NCBI RefSeq assembly: GCF_900101835.1
Contig: NZ_FNAF01000001.1
Location: 124,001 to 188,000, forward strand
Direction: 5' to 3'
Source of the DNA: Peptococcus niger
Lineage (GTDB): Bacteria > Bacillota > Peptococcia > Peptococcales > Peptococcaceae
Length of the DNA: 64,000 nucleotides
Position 1 is the stretch's first letter, and each line of letters opens with the position of its first letter. Below, one piece after another: positions 17,918 through 29,777 of this stretch. The notes under the pieces were generated by a model. The model saw only the letters and a list, made by a program, of their open reading frames with translations, made no database searches and was not told the origin of the DNA. A program made the translations under genes and the position numbers.

Positions 17918-17989
17918 AGCGGAAAACGAGATTCGAACTCGCGACCCTCGCCTTGGCAAGGCGATGCTCTACCACTGAGCCATTTCCGC
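17918..17989 (-). tRNA. tRNA-Gly(GCC)
   Basis: Complete cloverleaf on the minus strand: acceptor GCGGAAA/TTTCCGC, D arm GCTC-AGTGGTAGA-GC, anticodon loop TTGCCAA with anticodon GCC, T arm with TTCGAAT. Discriminator base T; CCA is not encoded. Flanked by its own promoter and terminator. Confidence 0.95.
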
Positions 17990-18013
17990 ATGCGTTTTCC
18001 TTAGCGCTATTAC

Positions 18014-18041
18014 ATAATATCATACTTCACAAAAAATGCAA
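18014..18041 (-). promoter_or_regulatory. Promoter of tRNA-Gly
   Basis: Minus strand TTGCAT (18036-18041), 16-base spacer, TATTAT (18014-18019) with TG extension; starts about 25 bases before the mature tRNA. Confidence 0.75.
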
Positions 18042-18145
18042 GCCCTTTTTACAATATAGCTGTTATTTCTTTTTGAAGGTGAAAGCTGCCTCGAAAATTT
18101 TATCTGTGAAATAAGAGTAAATTAGAGCCAATACAAGTCTCCCAC

Positions 18146-18174
18146 TTTACAAATACCGCAAATAAAGCTATAAT
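18146..18174 (+). promoter_or_regulatory. Promoter of tRNA-Arg
   Basis: TTTACA (18146-18151), 17-base spacer, consensus TATAAT (18169-18174), 13 bases before the tRNA. The stretch between this and the divergent tRNA-Gly promoter (18042-18145) shows nothing else. Confidence 0.85.
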
Positions 18175-18186
18175 ACTAACCGTTAA

Positions 18187-18258
18187 GCGCCCGTAGCTCA
18201 GTGGATAGAGCGTTGCCCTCCGGAGGCAAAAGCGTAGGTTCGACTCCTATCGGGCGTG
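18187..18258 (+). tRNA. tRNA-Arg(CCG)
   Basis: Cloverleaf: acceptor GCGCCCG/CGGGCGT (G-U closing pair), D arm GCTC…GAGC, anticodon loop CTCCGGA with anticodon CCG (reads CGG), T arm with TTCGACT. Discriminator G. CCA is not encoded. Confidence 0.93.
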
Positions 18259-18262
18259 TCAA

Positions 18263-18293
18263 AAGTGGTCTGGAAAACAGGCCGCTTTTTTTA
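18263..18293 (+). terminator. Terminator after tRNA-Arg
   Basis: AGTGGTCTG-GAAAA-CAGGCCGCT stem with two G-U pairs, followed by a seven-T run. Confidence 0.85.
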
Positions 18294-18357
18294 TTGGATT
18301 TGTTTATTCTAGCCCTGCTTCGGTTATTTGACCAAGAGATACGAGGCTTGGAGGTGT

Positions 18358-20085
18358 ATGATGGCTTTTATTTGGAAATATATCAAACAGGATTCGGCTT
18401 TATTGCTCTTAGCGCCTTTTCTAATGCTTTTATCGGTGGCTGCTGATTTATTGCAACCGAAGCTGATGGCCGATATCGTCGACATTGGTGTTGCCAATGG
18501 TGACGTAACCTTTATTAAGGGCAAGGCCCTTATCATGCTAATAACAACTTTTGGCGGCTTATTGGCCGGAATTTCTTCTTATTATTTGGCAGCCCGCTCA
18601 ACAGCCCGTGCCGGCGAACGAATCCGCTCGGCTCTTTTTTCACGCATCATGACTTTTTCTCATAAAGAATTGGATTATTTTTCCGTTCCCACTTTAATTA
18701 CACGGATGACCAATGATGTCAGTCATGTGCAAGGGGTTATTCTGTCTATCCAAAATACCTTTATTCAGGTTCCTTTTCTCTTAATAGGCGGTCTGTTTAT
18801 GGCCATTACATTGAGCCAGCGCCTATCGCTTATCTTTTTGGTTGCCATTCCGGCGCTCATTTCAACGATTGCCCTGGTCTTGGTCAGAGCAGTAAAGGTT
18901 TTTCCGGTGGTACAAAAAAAGTTGGATGCCATGAACCGTATTGCACGGGAAACACTTCTCGGAATGCCGATTATCAAGGGGTATTTGGCTGAACCCTTAG
19001 AACGCCAACGATTTGACAAGGCCAATCAAGATCTCTACGATTGGCAGCTAAAGTCTGCCCTGCTCATGATCTTAATGTCCCCTTTTATTATGATAACCTT
19101 TAATTTTTCCACGGTTGCGGTTCTGTGGATGGGGGGATACCAGGTCTATGGCGGCCAATTAGAAGTCGGTAAAATCATGGCCTTTTCAACCTATCTGTCA
19201 CAAATTCTGATGGCGGTAATGATGAGTTCTTTTGTGATTTATATGTTCTCACAGGCACAGGCCTCTTTAGCCCGCCTCCAGGAAGTCATCGACAGTGGGA
19301 GCAGTATTGTTTCTCCGACCCAGCCACAAAAATCTCAAGGCTATACCTTGATTTTTGACGACGTTTCTTTTCGATTTGATGAGCAATCCCCAAAAAGCAC
19401 TTTAGAAAATATCAATCTCAGCATTTCAGAAAATGAACGCATCGGCATTGTTGGGCCTACTGGTTCAGGAAAATCAACTCTAGTTGGCTTGATGCTGCGC
19501 TTTTATGATCCGCAAAGGGGAAAAATCACATTAGGCGGGGTTCCGTTAAAAGACCTGGACCTCTTGGCCTTGCGTAAAAAGATCGGCCTCGTGCAACAGG
19601 AAAATACCGTTTTATCGGGAAGTATTGAAGAAAATTTAAAGATTGCTGCGCCAGATGCAAGTCCGGATGATATGCAAAAGGCCTTGGATCAAGCCATGGC
19701 GTCTGAACTCTACATCAACCGGGTCGGTGGATTGACCACAGCCATCCAGCAACGTGGTAAGGATTTGTCCGGTGGCCAGCAACAGCGTCTGTCAATTGCC
19801 CGGGTCTTGTTGCAAAAACCTGAAATACTTATTTTAGATGACAGCACCAGCGCTTTAGATGTCCTGACGGAAAAGCGCTTTTTGGATGCACTGGATGACC
19901 AAAAGGCACATCAAACCCAAGTCATCATCGCCCAACGCATCAGCACCTTACAACGCTGTGACCGCATTGTCGTTATGAACTGCGGCAAAATTGAAGCCAT
20001 TGGAGACCATGAAAGCTTGCTGAAAACGAGCCCCACTTACATGGCCATTGCTGAAAATCAATCAGATCGGAAGGTGAGCGCATGA
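18358..20085 (+). CDS. ABC exporter half-transporter, degenerate-site subunit of a heterodimer
   Basis: Type IV ABC exporter subunit (TM287/BmrC/EfrA-like). Residues 1-310 carry six membrane helices; the nucleotide-binding domain has Walker A GPTGSGKST, Q-loop VQQEN, signature LSGGQQQR and Walker B LILDDSTSALD. The residue after the Walker B Asp is Asp rather than the catalytic Glu, and the switch His region reads AQRIST with Gln in place of His: both mark the degenerate site of heterodimeric exporters. Start at ATG 18358 follows GGAGGTGT. Overlaps the next gene by 4 bases (ATGA). Substrate unknown; drugs, lipids or peptides are all possible. Confidence 0.93.
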   Translation: MMAFIWKYIKQDSALLLLAPFLMLLSVAADLLQPKLMADIVDIGVANGDVTFIKGKALIMLITTFGGLLAGISSYYLAARSTARAGERIRSALFSRIMTFSHKELDYFSVPTLITRMTNDVSHVQGVILSIQNTFIQVPFLLIGGLFMAITLSQRLSLIFLVAIPALISTIALVLVRAVKVFPVVQKKLDAMNRIARETLLGMPIIKGYLAEPLERQRFDKANQDLYDWQLKSALLMILMSPFIMITFNFSTVAVLWMGGYQVYGGQLEVGKIMAFSTYLSQILMAVMMSSFVIYMFSQAQASLARLQEVIDSGSSIVSPTQPQKSQGYTLIFDDVSFRFDEQSPKSTLENINLSISENERIGIVGPTGSGKSTLVGLMLRFYDPQRGKITLGGVPLKDLDLLALRKKIGLVQQENTVLSGSIEENLKIAAPDASPDDMQKALDQAMASELYINRVGGLTTAIQQRGKDLSGGQQQRLSIARVLLQKPEILILDDSTSALDVLTEKRFLDALDDQKAHQTQVIIAQRISTLQRCDRIVVMNCGKIEAIGDHESLLKTSPTYMAIAENQSDRKVSA

Positions 20086-21878
20086 GCAGACATCGCCGAA
20101 AAGCTTATCGGGAGACACCGGCTACCGCCCAAAATACATGGGCAACATTCCGCCGACTGGTCCGCTATTTTCGCAATTCACTGGGGCTGATACTGCTTGC
20201 TTCTCTTGCAAATGCCTTGGTAACCGGCTTAACCATCTTGAGCATGTACTTGATGGGGGTTGCCATTGACAAGTATATTCTGCGTATGGATTTGGTCGGC
20301 TTAGGCCACCTGTGCCTCGGCATGGCCCTTCTTTTCATCTGTACGTCTACCTTGAGCTATGCCGACACACGAATTATGGCGGTCGTCGCGCAAAAAATTT
20401 CCAAATCACTGCGCACTTCGATATTTGCTCAATTTTTACGCCTTCCGTTGAGCTATTTTGACAAGCAAAGTTCCGGTGATTTAATGAGCCGGCTGACCAA
20501 TGACGTGGACAACATCAACCAAACCTTGTCCACGAGCATCAGCTCGGTTTTAGAAGCGATGATTAACCTCATTGGTATTTTTATTGCCATGATGCTCCTG
20601 TCCCCGGCGCTGACCGGTTGGAGCATGCTGATTTTACCCTTTGTCATACTGAGCACACGCATTGTTGTCTATTTTTCAGCGCGCTATTATCGCAGCTTGC
20701 AGAAAAATTTAGGTGCTGTAAACGGCTATGCGGAAGAACATATTTCCGCCCAAAAAATGCTGCTTCTATATGATACACAAAAAAGTATTGAACGGGACTT
20801 TACCCAACTGAATGCCCAATTGGCAGATGCCTATAAAAAGGCACAAGCGGTTTCCGTGCTGAGGCCAATTACCGGTTTTTTAAACAACCTCATCTTCCTT
20901 TTGGTCACCTTAATCGGCAGTTATATAATCATCAAGGACGGGTCCTTAACCGTTGGGATTCTTTTTTCTTTTTTAATGTACATGCGGCGTTTTACGCGCC
21001 CCCTCAATGAGCTGGCGGCCCTTTTTAATACAATTCAATCGGCCATTGCCGGGGCGGAAAGGATTTTCACCCTGCTTGATGCCACCCCTGAAGACGATAC
21101 CGGCTTGAAAGATTATGATTTTAAAGGCGGTGCCATCAGCTATGACCACGTTTCATTCGGTTATGCAGCAGATAAAGAAGTCCTGCATGATATTTCTTTT
21201 GACATTGCTGGCGGGGAAACGGTGGCCCTGGTTGGCGCAACGGGTTCCGGGAAAACCACTATTGCCGGTTTGCTGAACCGCTACTATGACCCTGTGCAAG
21301 GGGCCATCTACTTGGACGGGCAAGACACGCGCAGCCTAAAACGCCAGTCCTTGCGCAATCATATCGGGCTTGTGCTCCAGGACACCTTTCTGTTTACCGA
21401 ATCGGTAGCGGATAACATCCGCTATAGCCGTCCGAAGGCGACGGAGGATGACGTCATCGCTGCAGCCAAAGCGGCCGGAGCCGATGACTTTATTCGGCAA
21501 TTACCCCATGGCTATGAGACCACTTTAAAAGATAATGGCAGCAATCTTTCCGGCGGGCAGCGGCAGCTTTTAGCCGTCAGTCGCGCCATGCTTGCCGATA
21601 AACCGCTGCTCATCCTGGATGAAGCCACCTCCTCCATCGATACAAAAACGGAAAAAATCGTTCAGGCCTCTTTTGCAGAATTGACCAAAGGACGTACAAC
21701 CATGATCATTGCCCACCGGCTGTCAACCATCCGGAACGCCGATCACATTATCGTCATCGATGACGGGCGTATTTTGGAGCAAGGCAACCACCAGACCTTA
21801 CTCGAAAAAGGTGGTGCTTATGCCCGAATGCACGCCAGCCAAGCTTTACCGGAACCAGTAGGAATGCCAGCCGGATAA
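20082..21878 (+). CDS. ABC exporter half-transporter, catalytic-site partner
   Basis: Second half of the heterodimeric exporter (TM288/BmrD/EfrB-like), 598 residues. A basic N-terminal extension of about 25 residues precedes six membrane helices; the nucleotide-binding domain has Walker A GATGSGKTT, Q-loop LQDTF, signature LSGGQRQ, Walker B LLILDEATSSID with the catalytic Glu, and switch His in IIAHRLST. Its stop lies 33 bases inside the convergent gene that ends at 21846, so the two transcripts overlap tail to tail with no terminator between them. Confidence 0.93.
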   Translation: MSRHRRKAYRETPATAQNTWATFRRLVRYFRNSLGLILLASLANALVTGLTILSMYLMGVAIDKYILRMDLVGLGHLCLGMALLFICTSTLSYADTRIMAVVAQKISKSLRTSIFAQFLRLPLSYFDKQSSGDLMSRLTNDVDNINQTLSTSISSVLEAMINLIGIFIAMMLLSPALTGWSMLILPFVILSTRIVVYFSARYYRSLQKNLGAVNGYAEEHISAQKMLLLYDTQKSIERDFTQLNAQLADAYKKAQAVSVLRPITGFLNNLIFLLVTLIGSYIIIKDGSLTVGILFSFLMYMRRFTRPLNELAALFNTIQSAIAGAERIFTLLDATPEDDTGLKDYDFKGGAISYDHVSFGYAADKEVLHDISFDIAGGETVALVGATGSGKTTIAGLLNRYYDPVQGAIYLDGQDTRSLKRQSLRNHIGLVLQDTFLFTESVADNIRYSRPKATEDDVIAAAKAAGADDFIRQLPHGYETTLKDNGSNLSGGQRQLLAVSRAMLADKPLLILDEATSSIDTKTEKIVQASFAELTKGRTTMIIAHRLSTIRNADHIIVIDDGRILEQGNHQTLLEKGGAYARMHASQALPEPVGMPAG

Positions 21879-22436
21879 TTGAACCTTAGCGTCCGAGGGT
21901 ACTTGCCGCAAAGTGTTGGCGACATTATAAAAATCGCCAACTGCGCCAAAGAGTAAGGCGGCCCCAAAGGGCAAACATGAACGGACAAAAATGCCTGTAC
22001 CCATGGACAGGGACCAAATGACCAGGGGAACCACCCCCAGCAGCAAGGCCGGCGCCAGAGAGATAAAAATAAAGCGGTTGCGCGAAACAGGAAAAGTTGA
22101 ATACGCCAATAGGACGCCCTGAGAAAGTTTGCGATAAATATGGACGCTGGCTTGGCGCGGAAAACAAAGGGCATGGATCCATTCATGTAAAAACAGGCCG
22201 GGAAAAATCGCTATAAACCCGATGATGGTCGGCAAATGGACCCATTCTCCTGTGCGCAGGCTCTTGACCAAGTACAAGCCTAAGATAAAAATAAGCACCG
22301 GCCAATGCCATGGCAAAACCGCTTCTACCAATTCATTTAAGTCACCTGCTTCATCATATTGAACAGCTTGCGACGGCAGATCTCCTTTCGGCAGGTCACT
22401 TAAGCTGTTTAGGTGACCTTTATAATCAATTGCCAA
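21846..22436 (-). CDS. DUF3267 family putative membrane zincin
   Basis: Putative membrane metallopeptidase of the DUF3267 family. The zinc-binding motif HEWIH is at residues 84-88, between a hydrophobic pair (about 43-60 and 68-83) and two more membrane segments (about 115-135 and 143-165); the third-ligand candidate region GAVGDFYNV lies near residue 170. TTG start at 22436 preceded by AGGTGAGGGG. 196 residues. The 3' end overlaps the convergent ABC exporter gene by 33 bases. Substrate unknown. Confidence 0.8.
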   Translation of the reverse strand: MAIDYKGHLNSLSDLPKGDLPSQAVQYDEAGDLNELVEAVLPWHWPVLIFILGLYLVKSLRTGEWVHLPTIIGFIAIFPGLFLHEWIHALCFPRQASVHIYRKLSQGVLLAYSTFPVSRNRFIFISLAPALLLGVVPLVIWSLSMGTGIFVRSCLPFGAALLFGAVGDFYNVANTLRQVPSDAKVQLSGWHSYWFR

Positions 22437-22460
22437 CCCCTCACCTCTTTTCTAATCCAC

Positions 22461-22503
22461 AAAAAAATCCTATTCCGTCTTACCGGCGGAATAGGATTTT
22501 TTT
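22461..22503. terminator. Bidirectional-looking terminator after deoC
   Basis: AAAAAAATCCTATTCCG and CGGAATAGGATTTTTTT form a 16-17 base stem with A and T runs on both sides. It ends the ligA-gatCAB-deoC transcript (its A-run touches the deoC stop codon) just before the DUF3267 gene on the same strand. Confidence 0.9.
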
Positions 22504-23158
22504 AATTTAAGCAAGCCTTTAAAAGACTGCTGGCCCCAATGCGAGTGGCACCGGCAGCAAGATAGGCCATGGCTTCGTCAAGCGTACGAATCCCGCCTGA
22601 CGCTTTTATCCCAATCTGCGCCGGCAGTGCCTCCCGCATCAACCTTACTGCGGCCAATGACGCACCTGGAAAATTGAAGCCGGTGCTCGTTTTTAAAAAG
22701 TTCGGGCCACAAGACGGTAAAATATCGCACAACCACCGGATCTGCGCTTCCGTCAACGCACCGCTTTCAATGATGACCTTCAAGACGGCATCAGGCACCG
22801 CTTCCCGCACAGCCCGAACTTCATCCGTAACGGACTGGGCGTCATGAGCGATGACATTGCCAAGACATAACACCATGTCGACCTCATCTGCGCCATCTTC
22901 TATGGCTTTGCGGGCTTCAAAAGCCTTAACGGCTGGCGTGCTGTAGCCGTTTGGGAAGCCGATTACCGTGCAAATCTTCGTCTCCCCCTGGAAGAAGGCC
23001 CGGCCCTGGGCAACCCGGTTCGGCGGAATGCAAACCGATGCCACGGGAATCCCCTTTACAGCTGCGAAAAAAGACCGATAGTCGGCCTCCCCTGCTTCCG
23101 GCTTGAGAAGCGTATGGTCCAGAGCTGTCAGAACATCTGATGCCTTAATATCAGACAT
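22502..23158 (-). CDS. deoC: Deoxyribose-phosphate aldolase
   Basis: Class I aldolase splitting 2-deoxyribose 5-phosphate into glyceraldehyde 3-phosphate and acetaldehyde. Seen: [10 protein letters not shown] at the N-terminus, the Cys/Asp region SVCIPPNRV and [20 protein letters not shown], the Schiff-base lysine in NFLKTSTGF and the second catalytic lysine in IKASGGIRT. 218 residues. Its ATG overlaps the gatB stop by 8 bases, so this nucleoside-salvage gene is embedded in a tRNA-amidation operon. Confidence 0.95.
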   Translation of the reverse strand: MSDIKASDVLTALDHTLLKPEAGEADYRSFFAAVKGIPVASVCIPPNRVAQGRAFFQGETKICTVIGFPNGYSTPAVKAFEARKAIEDGADEVDMVLCLGNVIAHDAQSVTDEVRAVREAVPDAVLKVIIESGALTEAQIRWLCDILPSCGPNFLKTSTGFNFPGASLAAVRLMREALPAQIGIKASGGIRTLDEAMAYLAAGATRIGASSLLKACLN

Positions 23159-24596
23159 TGTCGAGCACCTTCGTTAGCAATTGGTTGACCATTCCCGGGT
23201 TGGCCTGACCTTTCGTTTCTTTCATCACCTGGCCGACCAAAAACCCGAGGGCTTTTTTCTTACCGGCCTTATAGTCCGCAACAGACTTGGGATTGGCCGC
23301 AACAATATCCCGAATGAGCGGCTCTAAAGAACCTGTATCGGAAATTTGTTTTAAGCCTTCTTTTTCGACAATATCAGAGGGCTGGTCTCCACTGTCAAAA
23401 GCTTTCAGAAAAACGTCCTTAGCAATTTTCCCGCTAATAACGCCATCTTTGATAAGGTTCAGCAGGTCCACCAACTGTTCAGCGGTGAAATGACTGTCTG
23501 CTAAAGCCACATCGTCTGCATTGAGCTTGGCCATAACATCACCCAGCAGCCAATTGGCGACCGGCTGGGCATCCCCATAGGCTTTCCAAGCGCTTTCAAA
23601 GAAGTCTGCCAGATAGCGATTTTCAGCCAGCAGTGCCGCATCTGCTTCAGGCAATTGAGCTTCTGTGATAAAACGGGTCCGGCGGCTGCGCGGTAATTCA
23701 GGGATTTCTGCCCGCAACCGGTCAATATCCGCCTCCGTTACAATAACCGGCGGTAGGTCCGGGTCCGGGAAATAGCGGTAATCATCGGCATTTTCTTTGC
23801 TCCGCAGGGAATGGGTAACCCCTTTTGCATCATCCCATGTTCTGGTTTCAAGCTTAACCGCTTCGCCATCGTCTAACAAATCGCTTTGGCGATCAATTTC
23901 ATGGGCAATTGCCCGTTCCACTGCGCGGAAAGAATTCAAGTTTTTAATTTCCGCCCGCGTACCGAAGGCCTCCTGGCCGACCGGTCTCAGGGAAATATTG
24001 ACATCACACCGCAGCGATCCTTCCTCCATTTTTGCATCACTAACACCAATGTAGGTGATGATGGCCTTGAGTTCTTCCAAGTAGGCACGCGCTTCTGCAG
24101 CGCTGCGCATATCCGGCTCGGAAACGATTTCAATCAAGGGAACGCCGGCACGGTTATAGTCTGCTAAAGAGCTGTTGGATGCCGTAATACTGGCCCCTTG
24201 GTGGACCAATTTCCCTGCATCTTCTTCCATATGGATCCGCGTCATCCCGATGCGTTTTTCCTGACCGTCTACGGTAATATCAATGTATCCATGCTCTGCA
24301 ATCGGCTCATCATATTGGGAAATTTGATAGGCCTTTGTCAAGTCGGGATAGAAGTAATTTTTGCGGTCAAATTTACTGAATTGATTGATGGTGCAGTTCG
24401 TTGCCAGGCCAGCCAGGATGGCATAGTGCAGGACTTGCTTGTTCAAGACAGGCAAGGTTCCGGGCAGACCTAGGCATACAGGGCAGGTATGGGTATTCGG
24501 ATCGCCGCCAAAGGCTGTTGTGCAGCCACAAAAGATTTTCGTTTTTGTTTTCAGTTCAACGTGAACTTCCAAACCGATGACCGGTTCATACTTCAT
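23151..24596 (-). CDS. gatB: Asp-tRNA(Asn)/Glu-tRNA(Gln) amidotransferase subunit B
   Basis: tRNA-binding and kinase subunit of GatCAB, which turns Glu-tRNA(Gln) and/or Asp-tRNA(Asn) into the correctly amidated forms. The N-terminal catalytic cradle shows [21 protein letters not shown] and the zinc cysteine set FCGC…[24 protein letters not shown] is diagnostic. The C-terminal YqeY-like tail domain ends with [15 protein letters not shown]. 481 residues. Overlaps gatA by 4 bases and deoC by 8. Confidence 0.97.
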   Translation of the reverse strand: MKYEPVIGLEVHVELKTKTKIFCGCTTAFGGDPNTHTCPVCLGLPGTLPVLNKQVLHYAILAGLATNCTINQFSKFDRKNYFYPDLTKAYQISQYDEPIAEHGYIDITVDGQEKRIGMTRIHMEEDAGKLVHQGASITASNSSLADYNRAGVPLIEIVSEPDMRSAAEARAYLEELKAIITYIGVSDAKMEEGSLRCDVNISLRPVGQEAFGTRAEIKNLNSFRAVERAIAHEIDRQSDLLDDGEAVKLETRTWDDAKGVTHSLRSKENADDYRYFPDPDLPPVIVTEADIDRLRAEIPELPRSRRTRFITEAQLPEADAALLAENRYLADFFESAWKAYGDAQPVANWLLGDVMAKLNADDVALADSHFTAEQLVDLLNLIKDGVISGKIAKDVFLKAFDSGDQPSDIVEKEGLKQISDTGSLEPLIRDIVAANPKSVADYKAGKKKALGFLVGQVMKETKGQANPGMVNQLLTKVLDNV

Positions 24597-26026
24597 GCCG
24601 ACACCTCCGTCATGTAGCGCTCTAAAGCGGCAGCAAACCCGATTAAGGTTTCATCACCGCGTACATTTCCAATGAGTTGCAAGCCAATCGGCAAGCCGTT
24701 CAGTTGACCAAATGGCATGGACAATCCCGGCAAACCGGCCAAATTAACCGGGCAGGTCAGCAAGTCTTGCCGGTAAGCCTCCACAGCATCTAGGTTTTCA
24801 TGTAAAGCAGGTGCCACCTGGATGGCCGTTGGCGTCAGAAGCGCATCGTATGTCTTGAACAGGTCCTTGAAGGCATCTTGAATCAAGCGGCGAACCTTTA
24901 AGGATTTTAAATAAAAGGCGTCATAGTAGCCGGCGCTTAAAGCGTAAGTACCAAGCATAATGCGGCGTTTGACCTCCTCGCCAAACCCTTCGCGGCGGGT
25001 TTCTTTAAACATGGAGATAACATCTTTACCATCAACGCGCAAGCCATACCGAACCCCATCAAAGCGTGCCAGGTTTGAAGAAGCTTCTGCCGTTGCGATG
25101 AGATAGTAGGTCGGAATGGACTCTTCCAGGTAGGCCAGGTGACAGGTTTCCACTTCTGCACCCAAGTGCCGGTAAATATCCGCCGCCTCCATGACCGCAT
25201 CACGAATGGCCGGGTTGGTGGCGGCATTCAGCATTTCTTCCGGAATACCTATTCTTTTCCCCTTCATATCGGTCTGCAAGGCAGCCTCATAATCCGGACG
25301 CTCCTCCGGAAGTGAATTTGCATCCCGGTGATCATAACCGGCAATAACCGATAAAGTCGTCGCCAAATCAGCCACAGAATGACCCATCGGGCCGATTTGA
25401 TCCAAAGAAGAGCCAAACGCCACGCAACCATAACGGGATACAACACCATAAGTCGGTTTTAAGCCATAAATCCCACAATAGGCTGCCGGTTGGCGAATGG
25501 AGCCGCCCGTGTCTGAGCCCAGGGCAACCGGCACCATATCCGCTGCAATAGCCGCAGCGGAACCGCCGCTTGACCCACCGGGCACATGCCCCGTATCCAA
25601 GGGGTTTAACGTAGGCCCGAAGTAAGATGTTTCTGTCGTCGCCCCCATGGCAAATTCATCCATGTTCGTCTTACCGATGATGACCGCGTCTTCGGCGATT
25701 AATCGCTCCACCACATGAGCATTAAAGATAGGCTGGTAGTTTTCTAACATTTTAGAAGCACAAGTGGTGCGCAAGCCAACCGTGCTGAGGTTATCCTTAA
25801 GGGCAATCGGCACCCCCGCTAAGCGGCCCAAAGGCTCGCCGGCCGCTAATTTTTCATCTAGTTTTTTCGCCTGTGCAAGGGCATAGTCCTGGTCAACGGT
25901 AATAAAGGCATTGATGGTCCGGTCTTGTTCAGCAATACAATCCAGGTACGATGTCACAATATCGACAGCGCTTTTTTCACCGCTGGTGAAGGCTTCACGC
26001 ACAGAGGCGATGGTATGATTTTGCAT
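24593..26026 (-). CDS. gatA: Asp-tRNA(Asn)/Glu-tRNA(Gln) amidotransferase subunit A
   Basis: Glutaminase subunit of GatCAB, amidase-signature family. The Ser-cisSer-Lys triad is visible: Lys in PIALKDNL, the serines in [12 protein letters not shown] and [27 protein letters not shown] and GLKPTYG are family landmarks. 477 residues. Ammonia released from glutamine passes to GatB. Preceded by AGGAGG 6-7 bases from the ATG and 8 bases after gatC. Confidence 0.97.
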   Translation of the reverse strand: MQNHTIASVREAFTSGEKSAVDIVTSYLDCIAEQDRTINAFITVDQDYALAQAKKLDEKLAAGEPLGRLAGVPIALKDNLSTVGLRTTCASKMLENYQPIFNAHVVERLIAEDAVIIGKTNMDEFAMGATTETSYFGPTLNPLDTGHVPGGSSGGSAAAIAADMVPVALGSDTGGSIRQPAAYCGIYGLKPTYGVVSRYGCVAFGSSLDQIGPMGHSVADLATTLSVIAGYDHRDANSLPEERPDYEAALQTDMKGKRIGIPEEMLNAATNPAIRDAVMEAADIYRHLGAEVETCHLAYLEESIPTYYLIATAEASSNLARFDGVRYGLRVDGKDVISMFKETRREGFGEEVKRRIMLGTYALSAGYYDAFYLKSLKVRRLIQDAFKDLFKTYDALLTPTAIQVAPALHENLDAVEAYRQDLLTCPVNLAGLPGLSMPFGQLNGLPIGLQLIGNVRGDETLIGFAAALERYMTEVSA

Positions 26027-26034
26027 AATTCCTC

Positions 26035-26316
26035 CTAAACAATCTTCGGGACTTGAAACATCCCGGCTGCAACTTCAGGCCCATTGGATAAAGCAGCCTC
26101 TCTATCCACGCTTTCCGTCACCTGGTCTTCCCGGTAAACATTGGACAATTCTAAAACGTGGTTCAAGGGCGAAACGCCTTCTGTATCGATTTCATCCAAA
26201 ATCGCCATCATATCAATAATCATATCCAACTGTTCCGTCTGCTGGGTCAATTCATCTTCTGTAAAGGACAACCGCGCCAAATGCGCAATGTGTTCTACCG
26301 TTTCACGTGTCAGCAT
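26035..26316 (-). CDS. gatC: Asp-tRNA(Asn)/Glu-tRNA(Gln) amidotransferase subunit C
   Basis: Small assembly subunit that clamps GatA and GatB together. MLTRETVEHIAHLARLSFTEDEL at the N-terminus, the central segment DTEGVSPLNHVLELSNVYREDQV and the C-terminal FQVPKIV are characteristic. 93 residues. First of the gatC-gatA-gatB order and only 3 bases after ligA. Confidence 0.95.
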   Translation of the reverse strand: MLTRETVEHIAHLARLSFTEDELTQQTEQLDMIIDMMAILDEIDTEGVSPLNHVLELSNVYREDQVTESVDREAALSNGPEVAAGMFQVPKIV

Positions 26317-26319
26317 AAT

Positions 26320-28397
<2,078 letters not shown>

Positions 28398-28428
28398 CGT
28401 GTACCCTTATCGATAGCGGCCTCCGCTC

Positions 28429-28457
28429 TTGACAGGCCTTTATGAAAGGATTATGAT
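28429..28457 (+). promoter_or_regulatory. Promoter of the riboflavin operon
   Basis: TTGACA (28429-28434), 17-base spacer, TATGAT (28452-28457), about 20 bases upstream of the FMN aptamer. Confidence 0.87.
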
Positions 28458-28474
28458 AAGCTTAACAAATCAAT

Positions 28475-28585
28475 ACTTCTTCAGGGCAGGGTGCAATTCC
28501 CGACCGGCGGTAGAGCCCGCGAGCGACCTTTCGCTGATTCGTTGTAATTACGAAGCCGACAGTAAAGTCTGGATGAAAGAAGATT
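28475..28585 (+). promoter_or_regulatory. FMN riboswitch (RFN element)
   Basis: Contains the highly conserved RFN blocks in order: AGGGCAGGGTGCAATTCCC, GACCGGCGGTAGAGCCCGCGAGC, GCCGACAGTAAAGTC and GGATGAAAGAAGAT. P1 is formed by CTTCTTC and GAAAGAAG. It precedes a terminator and then ribD, so FMN should stop transcription of the riboflavin genes. Confidence 0.96.
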
Positions 28586-28612
28586 TCTTGATGCATTTTT
28601 TGCGTCCATTTC

Positions 28613-28645
28613 AGTGTGCCCTGTTTAGGGTGCACTTTTTTTATT
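28613..28645 (+). terminator. FMN riboswitch expression-platform terminator
   Basis: AGTGTGCCCT-GTTT-AGGGTGCACT (two G-U pairs) followed by TTTTTTTATTT, 10 bases before the ribD start codon and its GGAGG site. Confidence 0.9.
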
Positions 28646-28655
28646 TGGAGGATTT

Positions 28656-29777
28656 ATGAACGATCGATTAATGATGACACGCGCCTTACACTTGGCGGTG
28701 CGTGGTGCCGGGAATGTGGCCCCAAACCCCATGGTGGGCTGTGTGATTGCAAAAGACGGCAAAATTTTAGGTGAAGGTTGGCACCGTCAGTTCGGTGGTC
28801 CTCATGCCGAGCGTGAAGCACTGGCTGCTGCGAAGGACGCCGATGTCCAAGGCGCCACCTGTTTTGTCACCTTAGAGCCCTGCAGCCATACCGGTAAAAC
28901 ACCCCCCTGCACAGACGCACTGATAAAAGCCGGCATTGCGCGCGTGGTAATCGCCGCCAAAGATCCAAACCCGAAGGCCAGGGGCGGTGCCGAAAAACTT
29001 TTACAAGCCGGTCTGAAAGTTGATATTGGCCTCATGCGGGAAGAGGCGGAAAAAATAAATGAGGCCTTTTTTCATCAATTGAAAACGGGCCGTCCCTATA
29101 TCCGCTGGAAAGTAGCAGCCACAGCCGATGGGTGCGTGGCACCGCCACCAGGTTCGACAGACCGGAAAATTTCCGCCTCCGATGCGGATGACTGGGTTCA
29201 AAAATTACGCCACAGCGTCGGCGCCATTATGGTTGGCGCCGGAACGGTTCGCAAAGACAACCCCCTGCTGTCAGACCGGTCCGGCCTAACCCCTGAGGCT
29301 CCCCTCCTTCGTGTGATTGTCGGTCACGATCCCATGGTCTTAGAAGGCAGCCGCATCTTGGAAACGGCAGGAGACATACCAACGGTATTTGCCTGCAGCG
29401 GTCCCGCGACCGGGCGAGAATATTTACAAAAGGCCGACATTGACCTCTGGCATTGGCCTGACCACCAGGATGTACCGCTTGACGCCCTATGTGACCGCTT
29501 GGCAGCCCGCGGCATTAACGATGTCTTGTTGGAAGGTGGCGCTCATTTGGCCGCCGCCATGCTGCAAGCACAGCTGATTAATCGGGTACACATTTTATGG
29601 GCGCCAAAGCTATTGGGCACCCGGTCCATTTCACAAGCCATGCTGGCCGATTGCAAGTGCAGCGGTCCATCTGACGCTTATCGTCTGGTCAAGCCGGACC
29701 TGACCTTTTTAGGAGACGATGTGCTGTACAGCGCTGCCGTTGCTTATGATAAGGAGGGCCTATGTTTACCGGATTGA
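28656..29777 (+). CDS. ribD: Bifunctional diaminohydroxyphosphoribosylaminopyrimidine deaminase / 5-amino-6-(5-phosphoribosylamino)uracil reductase
   Basis: Second and third steps of riboflavin synthesis. The N-terminal deaminase domain has zinc ligands in HAE (50-52) and PCSHTGKTPPC (Cys76, Cys85); the C-terminal NADPH reductase domain begins near residue 145 with PYIRWKVAATADG and includes VGAGTVRKDNPLL and LLEGGAHLA. 373 residues. GGAGGA lies 6 bases before the ATG. Overlaps ribE by 16 bases. Confidence 0.97.
   Translation: MNDRLMMTRALHLAVRGAGNVAPNPMVGCVIAKDGKILGEGWHRQFGGPHAEREALAAAKDADVQGATCFVTLEPCSHTGKTPPCTDALIKAGIARVVIAAKDPNPKARGGAEKLLQAGLKVDIGLMREEAEKINEAFFHQLKTGRPYIRWKVAATADGCVAPPPGSTDRKISASDADDWVQKLRHSVGAIMVGAGTVRKDNPLLSDRSGLTPEAPLLRVIVGHDPMVLEGSRILETAGDIPTVFACSGPATGREYLQKADIDLWHWPDHQDVPLDALCDRLAARGINDVLLEGGAHLAAAMLQAQLINRVHILWAPKLLGTRSISQAMLADCKCSGPSDAYRLVKPDLTFLGDDVLYSAAVAYDKEGLCLPD

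Noticed and set aside
21818-22186. Other minus-strand frames inside the DUF3267 gene
   Set aside because: They are out-of-frame shadows; only the 196-residue frame has the HEWIH motif, membrane pattern and ribosome site.
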